This document shows positions 18,999-26,893 of a stretch of 64,000 nucleotides of DNA, one piece after another; within the stretch, counting starts at the first letter, position 1; each line of letters begins with the position of its first letter. This DNA is from JAHRAW01 sp965203265 (GTDB lineage: Bacteria; Pseudomonadota; Gammaproteobacteria; Arenicellales; Poriferihabitantaceae), in the NCBI GenBank assembly GCA_965203265.1, contig CBDBBV010000002.1, positions 372,001-436,000 on the forward strand, read 5' to 3'. The notes beneath the pieces were generated by a model. It was not told the DNA's origin. It ran no database searches and saw nothing but the letters and a program-made list of their open reading frames with translations. The translations under genes were made by a program, and so were the position numbers.

Positions 18999-19078
18999 TT
19001 GAATACTCCGGTGGTGATTGGTGAATTCGATTCAGTTCCTCATCTTTCAGGGTATGCGGCGGCGCCCTGTCGCCGGAA

Positions 19079-19096
19079 ATTGGTACGATATTGGTA
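19079..19096. promoter_or_regulatory. Candidate FadR-type regulator half-sites upstream of gmaS
   Basis: ATTGGTA occurs twice (19079-19085 and 19090-19096), 11 bp apart, about one helical turn. Several FadR-subfamily GntR regulators bind TGGT-n-ACCA type sites, and the inverted half-site TACCA occurs at 19208-19212 by the regulator gene. The location, 80-100 bp before gmaS in a divergent spacer, fits an operator for the operon. No binding data can be drawn from sequence. Confidence 0.5.
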
Positions 19097-19168
19097 TTCT
19101 CTCATTTCACTCTGTCCGCGTGCGGTCGAGCCAGCATTGAAGGCTATTTAAGCACCATTTACATCTGG

Positions 19169-19197
19169 TTGCAATAGCGGGGCGATTTCGCTAGTAT
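19169..19197 (+). promoter_or_regulatory. Probable sigma-70 promoter of the gntR regulator gene
   Basis: TTGCAA (19169-19174) and TAGTAT (19192-19197) are separated by exactly 17 bp. The predicted start would fall near 19204, just where the inverted half-site TATACCAT (19206-19213) lies, which suggests autoregulation. Confidence 0.55.
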
Positions 19198-19205
19198 GCC
19201 AGTTT

Positions 19206-19213
19206 TATACCAT
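19206..19213. promoter_or_regulatory. Candidate operator half-site at the gntR transcription start
   Basis: TATACCAT contains TACCA, the inverse of the TGGTA half-sites found at 19079-19096. It overlaps the predicted transcription start of gntR. Binding here would block the regulator's own promoter. This is inference from spacing and motif only. Confidence 0.4.
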
Positions 19214-19237
19214 ACATGAACCATCAAGCGGAATTCC

Positions 19238-19936
19238 ATGGACGCAAACCCTACCAGCCCACTGCTGCCGCCCGCGCGCGGTTCCGCCAGTGTGTTCAAA
19301 CGACTGCGCGACGCCATCATCAACGGCGAGTACCACTTCAACCAGCGCCTGCCGTCGGAGCGCGATCTGGCCAAGCAATTCGTCGCCGCCCGCGGCACCG
19401 TGCGCGCCGCCCTGCAACAGCTGGAAAGTGCCAACCTGATTCGGCGAAATTACGGCAGCGGCGCATTCGTCACCTACAACAACCACTTCGATCAGGAGGA
19501 CATCGCCGAGGAAACCAGCCCGCTGGAGCTGATCGAAACCCGGCTGGCAATCGAACCCCACGTGGTCAAACTGGTGGTCACCAACGCCAGCAACCGCGAT
19601 CTGCGAAAGCTGCGCGAGGCGCTCAATCACGTGATCTCGAGCGGCACCGACCCCAACGCCTTCTCCGCCGCCGACGAGGCGTTTCACCTGACTCTGGCGG
19701 ATTGTTCGCAAAATCAGCTACTGATCTGGATGTACCAGCGCATCAACGACATCCGCGCCCACAGCCAATGGAGCGAGCGCAAGAACAACATCCTCTCCCC
19801 ACAAAAAATAGCCGCCTACAACCGCCAGCACACCGCCCTCCTGCAACTCATCGTCCGCCGCGATATGGAAGGAGCGGCGCGGGCGATGACCGAGCACCTG
19901 CAACAGGCGAAGCGAGATTTGCTGGGCAGTTATTGA
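19238..19936 (+). CDS. GntR-family transcriptional regulator, FadR subfamily (FCD domain)
   Basis: The 232-residue regulator has an N-terminal winged helix (residues about 14-75: SVFKRLRDAIINGEYHFNQRLPSERDLAKQF then GTVRAALQQLESANLI). An all-helical FCD ligand domain follows (about 95-225), with conserved acidic and His residues for a metal or carboxylate ligand. It is divergent from gmaS with a 239-bp spacer holding TGGTA repeats, so it likely controls the N-methylglutamate operon in response to a pathway intermediate. Downstream lies the convergent MetX-like gene. Confidence 0.88.
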   Translation: MDANPTSPLLPPARGSASVFKRLRDAIINGEYHFNQRLPSERDLAKQFVAARGTVRAALQQLESANLIRRNYGSGAFVTYNNHFDQEDIAEETSPLELIETRLAIEPHVVKLVVTNASNRDLRKLREALNHVISSGTDPNAFSAADEAFHLTLADCSQNQLLIWMYQRINDIRAHSQWSERKNNILSPQKIAAYNRQHTALLQLIVRRDMEGAARAMTEHLQQAKRDLLGSY

Positions 19937-19969
19937 TCGGCGCGGGCGGTTGCGGTTGGCGGTTGGCGA

Positions 19970-20977
19970 TCATCCAAGCAATTCTCCGATCGCCTCATCG
20001 AGAAACTCGGCGAATTGCCTATCGTGATCTGGCGAGGCGACGCAGTGCCCCCAGGGTGAGTGGTATACCCGCAGTTCTCCGGCGGCGATTTCCTTCACCT
20101 CGATGGCATTGTCCTGTGGCGGGAAATACAGGTCGTCGCTGCAGGCGATGATGATGGTCTTCGCCCGAATTCCCCCCAGCGCGGCGCGCAGGTCGCCGTG
20201 GTAGCGCTCGTTGCGGCTGATGTCGCCGGTTTGCCAAGTGTCCAGTTTGGCCAGCAGGTCGTTGGCGTCCCAGCGCAGATGGTCGTCCTCCCAAGCATTC
20301 AGTAGGGCTTCGACCGAGTCGAATCCGAGTTGGCGGTACAGTCCCTCTCGGTAGAAAGTCTGGGAATAGGCCCAGCCGGCATATACCCGCGCGAATGCCC
20401 GCAATCCGGTGCGCGGCGGGTCGGCATAGTCGCCGCCGTTGAAACGGCAATCGGCCTGCAATGCCGCCTTCACCCCTTCGAGGAACACCCGATTGTGCGG
20501 CGAAGTGCGCGCCGAGGCGCAAAACGGCAGGATCGCATGGACCATGTCCGGATACTGGCTTGCCCAGTGAAAGGCTTGGCAGCCGGCCATCGACCAGCCG
20601 GCCACCAGCGCGAGGCGTTCCACCTCCAGCCGTTCCCGCAGCAGGCGACGCTGGCAGCGGATGTTGTCGTGGAAGGTGATGCGGGGGAATTTCGCGCCGC
20701 GCTGGGACGGCGCTGCGTTGCTCGGCGAGGACGACAGGCCGTTGCCGAACAGGTTGATGGAGACGATGAAATGCCGTGCCGGATCGATGGCTCGTCCGGC
20801 ACCGAAGAAGCCTTCGTTGCGTAGGTGGGTGCCGGTGTAGAAGGTCGGCAACAGCACCGCATTGTCGCCGGCTGGGTTGAGGCGGCCGTAGGTCTGGTAG
20901 GCGAGCTCGGCGTTGTGCAGGGTGTCGCCCGACTGCAGGATCACATCCCCCAGCGAATGGCGGTGGCAGTCGGGCAT
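19970..20977 (-). CDS. Alpha/beta-hydrolase of the homoserine O-acetyltransferase (MetX) family
   Basis: The 335-residue protein has the MetX fold. It has the N-terminal YQTYGRLNPAGDNAVLL region, the nucleophile elbow GWSMAG (Ser129), an Asp in SDDLYFPP and a His in WGHCVASPDH. It is shorter than typical MetX and lacks several substrate-binding signatures, so transfer to homoserine is not assured; many such proteins are hydrolases or other acyltransferases. Its ATG follows the stop of the upstream ligase gene with no gap (TGAATG), which means tight coupling and perhaps a joint pathway. Confidence 0.8.
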   Translation of the reverse strand: MPDCHRHSLGDVILQSGDTLHNAELAYQTYGRLNPAGDNAVLLPTFYTGTHLRNEGFFGAGRAIDPARHFIVSINLFGNGLSSSPSNAAPSQRGAKFPRITFHDNIRCQRRLLRERLEVERLALVAGWSMAGCQAFHWASQYPDMVHAILPFCASARTSPHNRVFLEGVKAALQADCRFNGGDYADPPRTGLRAFARVYAGWAYSQTFYREGLYRQLGFDSVEALLNAWEDDHLRWDANDLLAKLDTWQTGDISRNERYHGDLRAALGGIRAKTIIIACSDDLYFPPQDNAIEVKEIAAGELRVYHSPWGHCVASPDHDRQFAEFLDEAIGELLG

Positions 20978-22399
20978 TCAGAACAGCCGGAGATACTCCC
21001 TGACCTCCCAGTCGGTAACGGCTTGGTGGTATCTCTCCCATTCGTCCGCCTTGTAGGCGAGATAGGACTGGTGCATGGTCTCCCCCATCACCCGCTTCGC
21101 CAGCTGGTCGTCGCGCAGGATTTCGCTCGCTTCCAGCAGATTGCGCGGCAGGCGCTGGACACCAGCCTCGTCCAGCTCGCGCTCGCTCATGGTGTACAGG
21201 TCGCGGTTGAGGGGCTGGCCCGGATCGTATCTATTGACCATGCCGTCGGTCATGGCGGCGATGGACAGGCTGAAACTCAGATACGGATTCATGCACATGT
21301 CGGCGGCGCGATTCTCGATGCAGAATCTACTCTGCGGCAAGCGCAGCATGGCCGAACGGTTGTTGAGGCCGTAGGTTATGTGAGTCGGCGCCCAAGTGAA
21401 AACCCCGCCCTCGAAGCCGCTCACTCTGGCCACCAAGCCGTTGTAGGAATTGACCGTGGGGCAGGCCACGGCGGCATGGGCGCCGCCGTGGCGTAGCAGG
21501 CCGGCGACAGCGTGATATACCGATTCGTGCCATTGCCCGTTTTCCCCCTCGAACAGGTTGCGCTCCGGTTGGGCGACCAGCCGCGCCGAGATGTTCAAAT
21601 GCGCGCCGGAGCGCCAGTCCCCCAGAGTCGGCTTCGGCATAAAGGTGACGAATAGGCCGTGTTTCTTCGCCGTCTCCTTCAGTAGCATGCGCAGGAAGAC
21701 GAAGCGGTCGGCCATTTCCAGAACATCGGTGTAGTGGAAATCCAGCTCGAATTGGGAATAGGCGCCCTCGGCCACCACATCGTGCAGATTCCACCTCATC
21801 TCGTTGAGTACATCCATGAGTTCGCCGAGAAACGGCATGGCGTCGATGCTGTACTCGGCATCGTAGCCGAACGCCTGACGGCGTGGCCGCAGTCCTTCCC
21901 CCGGCAGCGGATCGTTGTCGAACGCCTTGACCGGCTGGCCGTCTCGCCAGCGCATGACGATGAATTCCGGCTCGATGCCGGCGAGAAATTCGTAGCCGTG
22001 GCCGGCGGCGTCGCGAATCGCCCGTTTGAGGGCGCCGCGCGGACACAGGTTATACGGCTTGTCCTGCCACCACAAATCCGCCACCACCCAGGCGCAGGTT
22101 CGATCCCATGGGCAGATGGTCAGCGTGTCCAGATCGGGCAGGGCGATCTGGTCGGCATCCGCCGGGCCGAGCTCGGGCACGAAGGAGACCGAATGCACCG
22201 CGAACTGGGGGCCTTCGCCTCGGCACAGCAGCTCGAAATCGCTGAGCGGCGTCGGTTTGGTCTTCGGTTGGCCGAGCATATCGATCCAGCAGGACAGAAT
22301 GTATTTGACGCCGGCATCCTCGAGTTTCTTGCGCGCGGCGGCCACGGTATTCTTGTCGGGCAGCGCCTGCGCCAGCGATTGGGGGTCGGGTAGTGGCAT
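20978..22399 (-). CDS. Glutamine-synthetase-family protein (GlnT/type III-like or gamma-glutamyl ligase)
   Basis: The 473-residue protein shows glutamine synthetase motifs: GIEPEFIVMR, AEGAYSQFELDF, FMPKPTLGDWRSGAHLNIS and VNSYNGLV. It resembles GlnT/GmaS-type enzymes more than GlnA. The ligand site near residue 210 reads EGAYSQFEL instead of the usual GQ.E-type ED..GQ.E, so substrate choice may differ. It follows yciA on the same strand and is joined end to start to the MetX-like gene. It could be a second amide ligase serving the methylamine operon 2 kb away, or part of a separate gamma-glutamyl route. Confidence 0.8.
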   Translation of the reverse strand: MPLPDPQSLAQALPDKNTVAAARKKLEDAGVKYILSCWIDMLGQPKTKPTPLSDFELLCRGEGPQFAVHSVSFVPELGPADADQIALPDLDTLTICPWDRTCAWVVADLWWQDKPYNLCPRGALKRAIRDAAGHGYEFLAGIEPEFIVMRWRDGQPVKAFDNDPLPGEGLRPRRQAFGYDAEYSIDAMPFLGELMDVLNEMRWNLHDVVAEGAYSQFELDFHYTDVLEMADRFVFLRMLLKETAKKHGLFVTFMPKPTLGDWRSGAHLNISARLVAQPERNLFEGENGQWHESVYHAVAGLLRHGGAHAAVACPTVNSYNGLVARVSGFEGGVFTWAPTHITYGLNNRSAMLRLPQSRFCIENRAADMCMNPYLSFSLSIAAMTDGMVNRYDPGQPLNRDLYTMSERELDEAGVQRLPRNLLEASEILRDDQLAKRVMGETMHQSYLAYKADEWERYHQAVTDWEVREYLRLF

Positions 22400-22492
22400 G
22401 ATTTCCTCCTAACTTGGTGTGCTTGGATTGTGAGTCGATGGAGATTGTACCCATCCGGCGGGAGAATTGCCCGCAGTCGCCGCGGCAGTAGC

Positions 22493-22888
22493 CTAAGCCC
22501 GCTTCCTCAGCGGAGTCGGCTTGCCTTGTTCGTCCACGGAGACGAATGTATAGGTGGCCTCGGTAACGCGCAGGGGTTGGTCGCCGGATTGTTTGCGGCG
22601 CACCCAGGTCTCGATGCGCACGGAAAGGGAGGTGTTTCCGGTGCGTGCCAGTTTGCAGTAGCAGCTGACTTGGTCGCCGACGAATACCGGCAGATGGAAG
22701 GTCATGCCCTCGACCGCCACTGTCACCAGCCGCCCCTCCACCAAGTAGCTGGCGTAGATGGTGCCGGCCAAGTCCATCTGCGAGAGAATCCAGCCGCCGA
22801 AGATGTCGCCGCTGGGGTTGGCGTCGGCGGGCATGGCGATGGTGCGCAGGGAGGGTTGTTGTCCCTCGGGGAAGGTGTCGTCCGCCAT
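22493..22888 (-). CDS. yciA: Acyl-CoA thioesterase, YciA family
   Basis: This single hot-dog domain of 131 residues has the YciA/BFIT signature ANPSGDIFGGWILSQMDLAG near residues 23-42, where the Asn and Asp are the catalytic pair, followed by the TVAVEGMTFHLPVFVGD block. YciA hydrolyses a broad range of acyl-CoAs. It lies 14 bp downstream of the deoxynucleoside kinase gene, with a GATAGC-type triplicate repeat in the join. The conserved yciA/yciB/yciI names reflect a cluster seen in many gammaproteobacteria. Confidence 0.92.
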   Translation of the reverse strand: MADDTFPEGQQPSLRTIAMPADANPSGDIFGGWILSQMDLAGTIYASYLVEGRLVTVAVEGMTFHLPVFVGDQVSCYCKLARTGNTSLSVRIETWVRRKQSGDQPLRVTEATYTFVSVDEQGKPTPLRKRA

Positions 22889-22904
22889 CGCTATCGCTAT
22901 CGCT
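22887..22904. repeat. Three tandem copies of ATCGCT
   Basis: Three perfect 6-bp units, plus a partial fourth, cover the gap between the kinase stop and the yciA start codon. They replace any visible ribosome-binding site for yciA, so copy number changes could alter coupling between the two genes. Confidence 0.85.
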
Positions 22905-23601
22905 ATCCGTTCGCCGGATTTTCCAGAGACGACAGTACCGGATTGAAATAGTGCCGTCCCGAGGTGATGTTGTTGGCCTGCGTCATCAGCCGGTGAAAGT
23001 GCTCGTCGTTTTCGGCGAAATTGTGATCCTCCGCATTGACCATGAGCAGCGCCGACTGGTCATAGCCGAGGAAGAATCTGGTGTAGGACTCCACCACCGC
23101 TTCGAGATAGCCGCGCTCCATGCTGCGCTCGAACAGCACGCCGCGCTTGCGGATGCGTTGCAGCAGCACATCGGTCGGCGCCTGCAGATAGATGACCAGA
23201 TCCGGCGTCGGCACTTCGGTTACCAGATGCCGGTACACCTGCTCGTACAGGTAGAGTTCGTCGTCGTCCAGCGTGAGGCGGGCGAACAGCGAGTCCTTGG
23301 CCATGAGGAAATCGGCGACCCGCACCGGCGCGAACAGGTCTCCCTGACGCAATTCCTTCAGCTGCTTGGCGCGCTGGAAGAGGAAGAACAACTGGGTCTG
23401 CAGCGCATACTGCGACGGCGCCTTGTAGAATCTCTCGAGAAACGGGTTATCGACGGGGTGCTCCAGCGACAGCGCCCCCCCCAGAGTCGAGGCGATTTTC
23501 CGCGCCAGAGTGGTTTTGCCCACCCCGATGGGGCCTTCGACTACGATGTATTTCTTGGCGCTGATGAGTCTGTTCCGAGTGTGTTGTTGCGATGAGTGCA
23601 C
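22903..23601 (-). CDS. Deoxynucleoside kinase (deoxyadenosine/deoxyguanosine kinase type)
   Basis: The 232-residue protein has the P-loop VEGPIGVGKTT near residue 21 and the dNK family blocks: FLERFY, ALQTQLFFLFQRAKQL (base recognition), a lid RIRKRGVLFERSM, and EQVYRHL. Such enzymes phosphorylate deoxynucleosides for salvage. The start is GTG at 23601. It is divergent from yciB, with the yciB promoter just upstream. It probably heads the run kinase-yciA-ligase-hydrolase. Confidence 0.88.
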   Translation of the reverse strand: MHSSQQHTRNRLISAKKYIVVEGPIGVGKTTLARKIASTLGGALSLEHPVDNPFLERFYKAPSQYALQTQLFFLFQRAKQLKELRQGDLFAPVRVADFLMAKDSLFARLTLDDDELYLYEQVYRHLVTEVPTPDLVIYLQAPTDVLLQRIRKRGVLFERSMERGYLEAVVESYTRFFLGYDQSALLMVNAEDHNFAENDEHFHRLMTQANNITSGRHYFNPVLSSLENPANG

Positions 23602-23607
23602 GACGGC

Positions 23608-23637
23608 ATGACAGCGTTGCGGCTAAACTCGTATACT
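23608..23637 (+). promoter_or_regulatory. Probable sigma-70 promoter of yciB
   Basis: ATGACA (23608-23613) and TATACT (23632-23637) are 18 bp apart, about 60 bp before the yciB start. The match to consensus is good at both boxes. Confidence 0.5.
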
Positions 23638-23699
23638 CTCACGAGTTTCGCCTTTTGCCAAATTTACCCGCCCGCCGCCTGCCGCCCAATCAAGCCGCC

Positions 23700-24263
23700 A
23701 TGAAACTGCTGTTCGACCTGTTCCCGTTGCTGATATTCTTCGCAGCTTTCAAATTCTACGATATTTACACCGCCACCGCAGCGGCCATCCTGGCGACTTT
23801 CGTTCAGGTCGGGGTGTTCTGGGTGCGCCGTCGCAGATTTGAAACCATGCATCTGGTCACCCTCGCGGCCATCTCGGTTTTCGGCGGCCTGACCATCATC
23901 TTGCAGGACGAGGCGTTCATCAAGTGGAAACCCTCCATCGTCAACTGGGCCTTCGCCGCGGCCATTCTCGCCACCCTCTTCATCGGCAGGAAATCCGCGC
24001 TGGAACACATTATGGGGGGGCAAGTCGCCCTGCCGTCTCCGGTGTGGCGCAAGCTGAACATCGCCTGGGGGGCATTCTTTCTCCTCCTGGGGCTACTCAA
24101 CCTGTATGTCGCCTTCTACCACAATGCAGGCGCGGACGAGGCGATTCGCACCCGCACCTGGGTCAACTTCAAGGTATTCGGCCTGACCGGGCTGACCCTG
24201 ATTTTCGTGGTGCTACAGATGGTCTATCTGGCCAAACACGCCGTGCTGGAGGAGGAGCGTTGA
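23700..24263 (+). CDS. yciB: Inner membrane-spanning protein YciB (intracellular septation protein A, IspA)
   Basis: This 187-residue inner-membrane protein has five hydrophobic segments and the YciB hallmarks: start MKLLFDLFPLLIFFAAFKFYDIYTA, KWKPSIVNWAFA, GRKSALEHIMG, and the C-terminal WVNFKVFGLTGLT block. YciB helps cell-envelope elongation and septation through partners such as RodZ and divisome proteins. The ATG at 23700 was chosen because it gives the canonical N-terminus. The yciI gene follows five bases later. Confidence 0.95.
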   Translation: MKLLFDLFPLLIFFAAFKFYDIYTATAAAILATFVQVGVFWVRRRRFETMHLVTLAAISVFGGLTIILQDEAFIKWKPSIVNWAFAAAILATLFIGRKSALEHIMGGQVALPSPVWRKLNIAWGAFFLLLGLLNLYVAFYHNAGADEAIRTRTWVNFKVFGLTGLTLIFVVLQMVYLAKHAVLEEER

Positions 24264-24268
24264 GCAGC

Positions 24269-24568
24269 ATGTATTACGCCATCTACGCCAAAGACAAGGA
24301 AAACAGCCTCGAAGCCCGCCGAGGCGCCCGCCCGGCTCATCTGCGCCGCCTGCGCGAGTTGGTGGATGCGGGGCGCCTGCTGACGGCCGGCCCCCATCCG
24401 GCCATCGACGGCGAGGAACCGGGCCGAGCCGGCTTCAGCGGCAGTTTGATCATCGCCGAATTCGACTGCCTAGAATCCGCGCGGGCGTGGGCCGACGACG
24501 ATCCGTATTTCGCCGCCGGGGTGTATGAGAGCGTCGAGGTCAAGCCTTTTCGCAATGTGCTTCCCTGA
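24269..24568 (+). CDS. yciI: YciI family protein
   Basis: This 99-residue protein of the YciI/DGPF superfamily has a ferredoxin-like alpha+beta fold. It starts MYYAIYAKDKENSLEARRGARPAHL, with the conserved His and Asp (AHLRRL, WADDDPYFAAGVY) around the putative active-site pocket. The biochemical role of YciI is not settled. It follows yciB closely, with GGAGGAG inside the end of yciB as the ribosome site. It converges with dnaQ. Confidence 0.9.
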   Translation: MYYAIYAKDKENSLEARRGARPAHLRRLRELVDAGRLLTAGPHPAIDGEEPGRAGFSGSLIIAEFDCLESARAWADDDPYFAAGVYESVEVKPFRNVLP

Positions 24569-24571
24569 CCG

Positions 24572-24603
24572 CTGAGTCCCTGAGCCCCTGAGTCCCTGAG
24601 TCA
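24572..24603. repeat. Four tandem 8-bp units (CTGAGTCC consensus)
   Basis: Units at 24572, 24580, 24588 and 24596 read CTGAGTCC, CTGAGCCC, CTGAGTCC and CTGAGTCA. They fill the spacer between the convergent yciI and dnaQ genes. No hairpin is formed. The array looks like a simple slippage product. Confidence 0.85.
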
Positions 24604-24626
24604 CCTGCACACGCCCCCCCGCGCGC

Positions 24627-25349
24627 TCACTGCAAACTGTCTTCTCGCCGCCACACGGTCTTGCCGTGGGACTCCCGATCCAGCAGTTGCAACCATTTTT
24701 CGTGCTGCGCCAATTCCTCCTCGACCGCCCGAATCACCGGCGTGACCACGCGCTCGGCGAGGTCGAGGGGGGCGCGTTCGTGGTTGTGGGCGTAGCCGGG
24801 CAGATCCACGGTGTCGCCCAATAAGGTGGCCTGCCCGCCGGTCATCGCCCGATACACATCGGCGAGAATTTCCGCATCGAGCAGTGCGCCGTGGAGGACG
24901 CGCTGGGTGTTGTCCACCGCATACCGCCGGCACAGGTCATCGAGCTTGTTGCGCTGCCCCGGATGCTTGCGCCGGGCGAGCGCCAGCGTGTCGGTTACGC
25001 TGCAATGGGCGTCCACCACCCCGCGGCCGAATCCGGCCAATTCGAATTCGTGGTTGAGAAAGCCCACATCGAAGGGCGCGTTGTGGATGATCAGCTCGGC
25101 ACCCTGAATGAATTCGAGCAACTCGGCGGCCACATCGCCGAAGGTCGGCTTGTCCGCGAGCATTTCCTCGGTGATGCCGTGGACTTCGGCGGCGGCCTCC
25201 TCGATTTCCCGCTGGGGGTTGATGTAGTGGTGGAAGGTATTGTTCGTCAGACGGCGGCGCACCATTTCGACGCAACCGATTTCAATCACCCGATGCCCCT
25301 CGGAAACCTCCAGACCGGTGGTCTCGGTATCGACGACCAGCTGCCTCAT
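24627..25349 (-). CDS. dnaQ: DNA polymerase III epsilon subunit (3'-5' proofreading exonuclease)
   Basis: This 240-residue exonuclease of the DnaQ superfamily has ExoI DTETTGL (Asp7, Glu9), ExoII HNAPFDVGFLNHE and ExoIII HGALLDAEILADVY, with the catalytic His and Asp. The C-terminal part carries the region that binds the alpha subunit. It overlaps rnhA by four bases, the usual gammaproteobacterial neighbour. Confidence 0.95.
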   Translation of the reverse strand: MRQLVVDTETTGLEVSEGHRVIEIGCVEMVRRRLTNNTFHHYINPQREIEEAAAEVHGITEEMLADKPTFGDVAAELLEFIQGAELIIHNAPFDVGFLNHEFELAGFGRGVVDAHCSVTDTLALARRKHPGQRNKLDDLCRRYAVDNTQRVLHGALLDAEILADVYRAMTGGQATLLGDTVDLPGYAHNHERAPLDLAERVVTPVIRAVEEELAQHEKWLQLLDRESHGKTVWRREDSLQ

Positions 25350-25822
25350 TCCGGCGGCAGCATTTTGTCGATCGCCAGATTGGCCAGCTCGTCCGCCCGT
25401 TCGTTGCCGAGGTTGCCGGCGTGTCCCTTGACCCAGCGCCAGCTGATCTCGTGGCGTTCGCGCAGGCTATCGAGGGCTTCCCACAGGTCGCGATTCAGCA
25501 CCTCCTTCTTCGCGGAATTCTTCCAGTCCTTTTCCTTCCACTGATCCAGCCACTGGGTCATGCCGTTTCGCAGATACAGTGAATCCGTATACACCACCAC
25601 CCGACACGGGCGATTCAGTATGGACAGCCCCTCGATGGCGGCGCGCAGTTCCATGCGGTTGTTGGTGGTATTCATCTCGCTGCCGCGCAACTCCTTTTCA
25701 TGCCCGCCAAAACGCAACAACGCGCCCCAGCCGCCCGGGCCGGGATTGCTGCGGCAGGCGCCGTCCGTGTGGATGGTCACCTTGTCGAGGGGGGGGGTGG
25801 CCGGTACCGAGGGCGACTTCAT
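25346..25822 (-). CDS. rnhA: Ribonuclease HI
   Basis: This 158-residue RNase HI has all catalytic acids: Asp in HTDGACR, Glu in NNRMELRAA, Asp in YTDSLY and Asp in ERADELAN, with the basic handle QWKEKDWKNSAKKEV. It removes RNA from RNA:DNA hybrids. The ATG at 25822 gives the compact family length; the frame continues upstream inside the methyltransferase gene. Four-base overlaps join it to both neighbours. Confidence 0.95.
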   Translation of the reverse strand: MKSPSVPATPPLDKVTIHTDGACRSNPGPGGWGALLRFGGHEKELRGSEMNTTNNRMELRAAIEGLSILNRPCRVVVYTDSLYLRNGMTQWLDQWKEKDWKNSAKKEVLNRDLWEALDSLRERHEISWRWVKGHAGNLGNERADELANLAIDKMLPPE

Positions 25823-26721
25823 GCGACTTCCTCCGATGCTCGCAGCGGCGCGGCATTTTGCGCCGCCGGTTGCGCCATGCCGGGGAGCAACTGCCGCCAC
25901 CGCAGGCGTGCCGCGCCGCGACCGCGCACGGCGATCTCCTGCTTGCGCCCGACGATGATGTACACCGCCCCCAAACCCGGCCACCAGCGCGCCCCGGCCT
26001 TGTCGATGAATTTCAGTTTGCGCCGCCATTTCGCGCTCTGCAGCGGCGGGCGGTAGCCGAGCATGGTAGCCCCCACCAACTCGAAGCCCAGCAGCGACAG
26101 CCAATCCTGCACATGCCCGACTCGGCGGTAGCGCCCCGCCGCCGACGCCTTCCGCAGCACGCCCAGCGCGCCCCACAGGCTCCACTGATTGAAGCCGGTG
26201 ATGACCACGCAACCGCGCGCCACCAGAATGTGGCTCACCTCGCGCAACACCCCGTGGGGGTCGTCGCAGAAATCCAGCGTGTGCGGCAACACGATCAGGT
26301 TGTGGGTCTTGTCGGCAAACGGCATGGCGGATGATTTTGCGATGGCGTACAGGGTGGGTGGGGTGTAACTAGCAGCGTCGGCGTCAGTGTCGGCGGCGGT
26401 ATCGGCTTGCGGTGCGAGTTCGCCGATGAAAAAACGATTGCCCGTCTCCAGCCCGGCGAGAAAATCCACCGTCGCCCGCCCCGCCTGCAAACTGCGCGGA
26501 TAGTAACCGGAGGGCACCAAACCGCGACAATGCCGCCGTTCCTGCTCCAGCAAGGAGCGCCCCAGAGATGAATCGAACCAGTCGCCCCCGCCGCGATTCC
26601 GGCTCCGGCTCAGCCGTTCCCCCTCCGCCCGAAGGGGGCGTGCGGTCGAAAGAGTCGAAAAAATCGAAGGCGCAGTGGCAGAAGCGGAAGCGGGTGCGCG
26701 TTCGTGGTCAAGTGTCGTCAT
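25819..26721 (-). CDS. SAM-dependent methyltransferase-like protein (YafS type)
   Basis: The 300-residue protein occupies the place of YafS, next to rnhA-dnaQ. It keeps the class I methyltransferase regions LPFADKTHNLIVLPHTLDFCDDPHGVLREVSHILVARGCVVITGFN. The usual glycine-rich SAM motif I near the N-terminus is poorly conserved. An Ala/Asp-rich insert (about residues 120-135) and an Ala/Ser-rich N-terminal stretch look like simple-sequence expansions. Its substrate is unknown. The ATG at 26721 was preferred over an upstream start. Confidence 0.75.
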   Translation of the reverse strand: MTTLDHERAPASASATAPSIFSTLSTARPLRAEGERLSRSRNRGGGDWFDSSLGRSLLEQERRHCRGLVPSGYYPRSLQAGRATVDFLAGLETGNRFFIGELAPQADTAADTDADAASYTPPTLYAIAKSSAMPFADKTHNLIVLPHTLDFCDDPHGVLREVSHILVARGCVVITGFNQWSLWGALGVLRKASAAGRYRRVGHVQDWLSLLGFELVGATMLGYRPPLQSAKWRRKLKFIDKAGARWWPGLGAVYIIVGRKQEIAVRGRGAARLRWRQLLPGMAQPAAQNAAPLRASEEVA

Positions 26722-26893
26722 GGGCGGGAGTGTAAAGCTTTCTCCGCCGCCAAGCAATCGCCTGTACGACGCAAATATCCGGATGGGTTCCGCGCGGCGA
26801 GTCGGTGAAAATGAGTGATCCGTATACCGTGAAGATAAACTTGGTCGATCCCTGTGCCGCCTACCGCCCAACCGTCCATCGCTCGCTCCGCCC

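Noticed and set aside
17007..19151. 714-codon plus-strand frame over gmaS and mgsA
   Set aside because: It is antisense to clear glutamine-synthetase-family and amidotransferase genes and has no recognisable domain.
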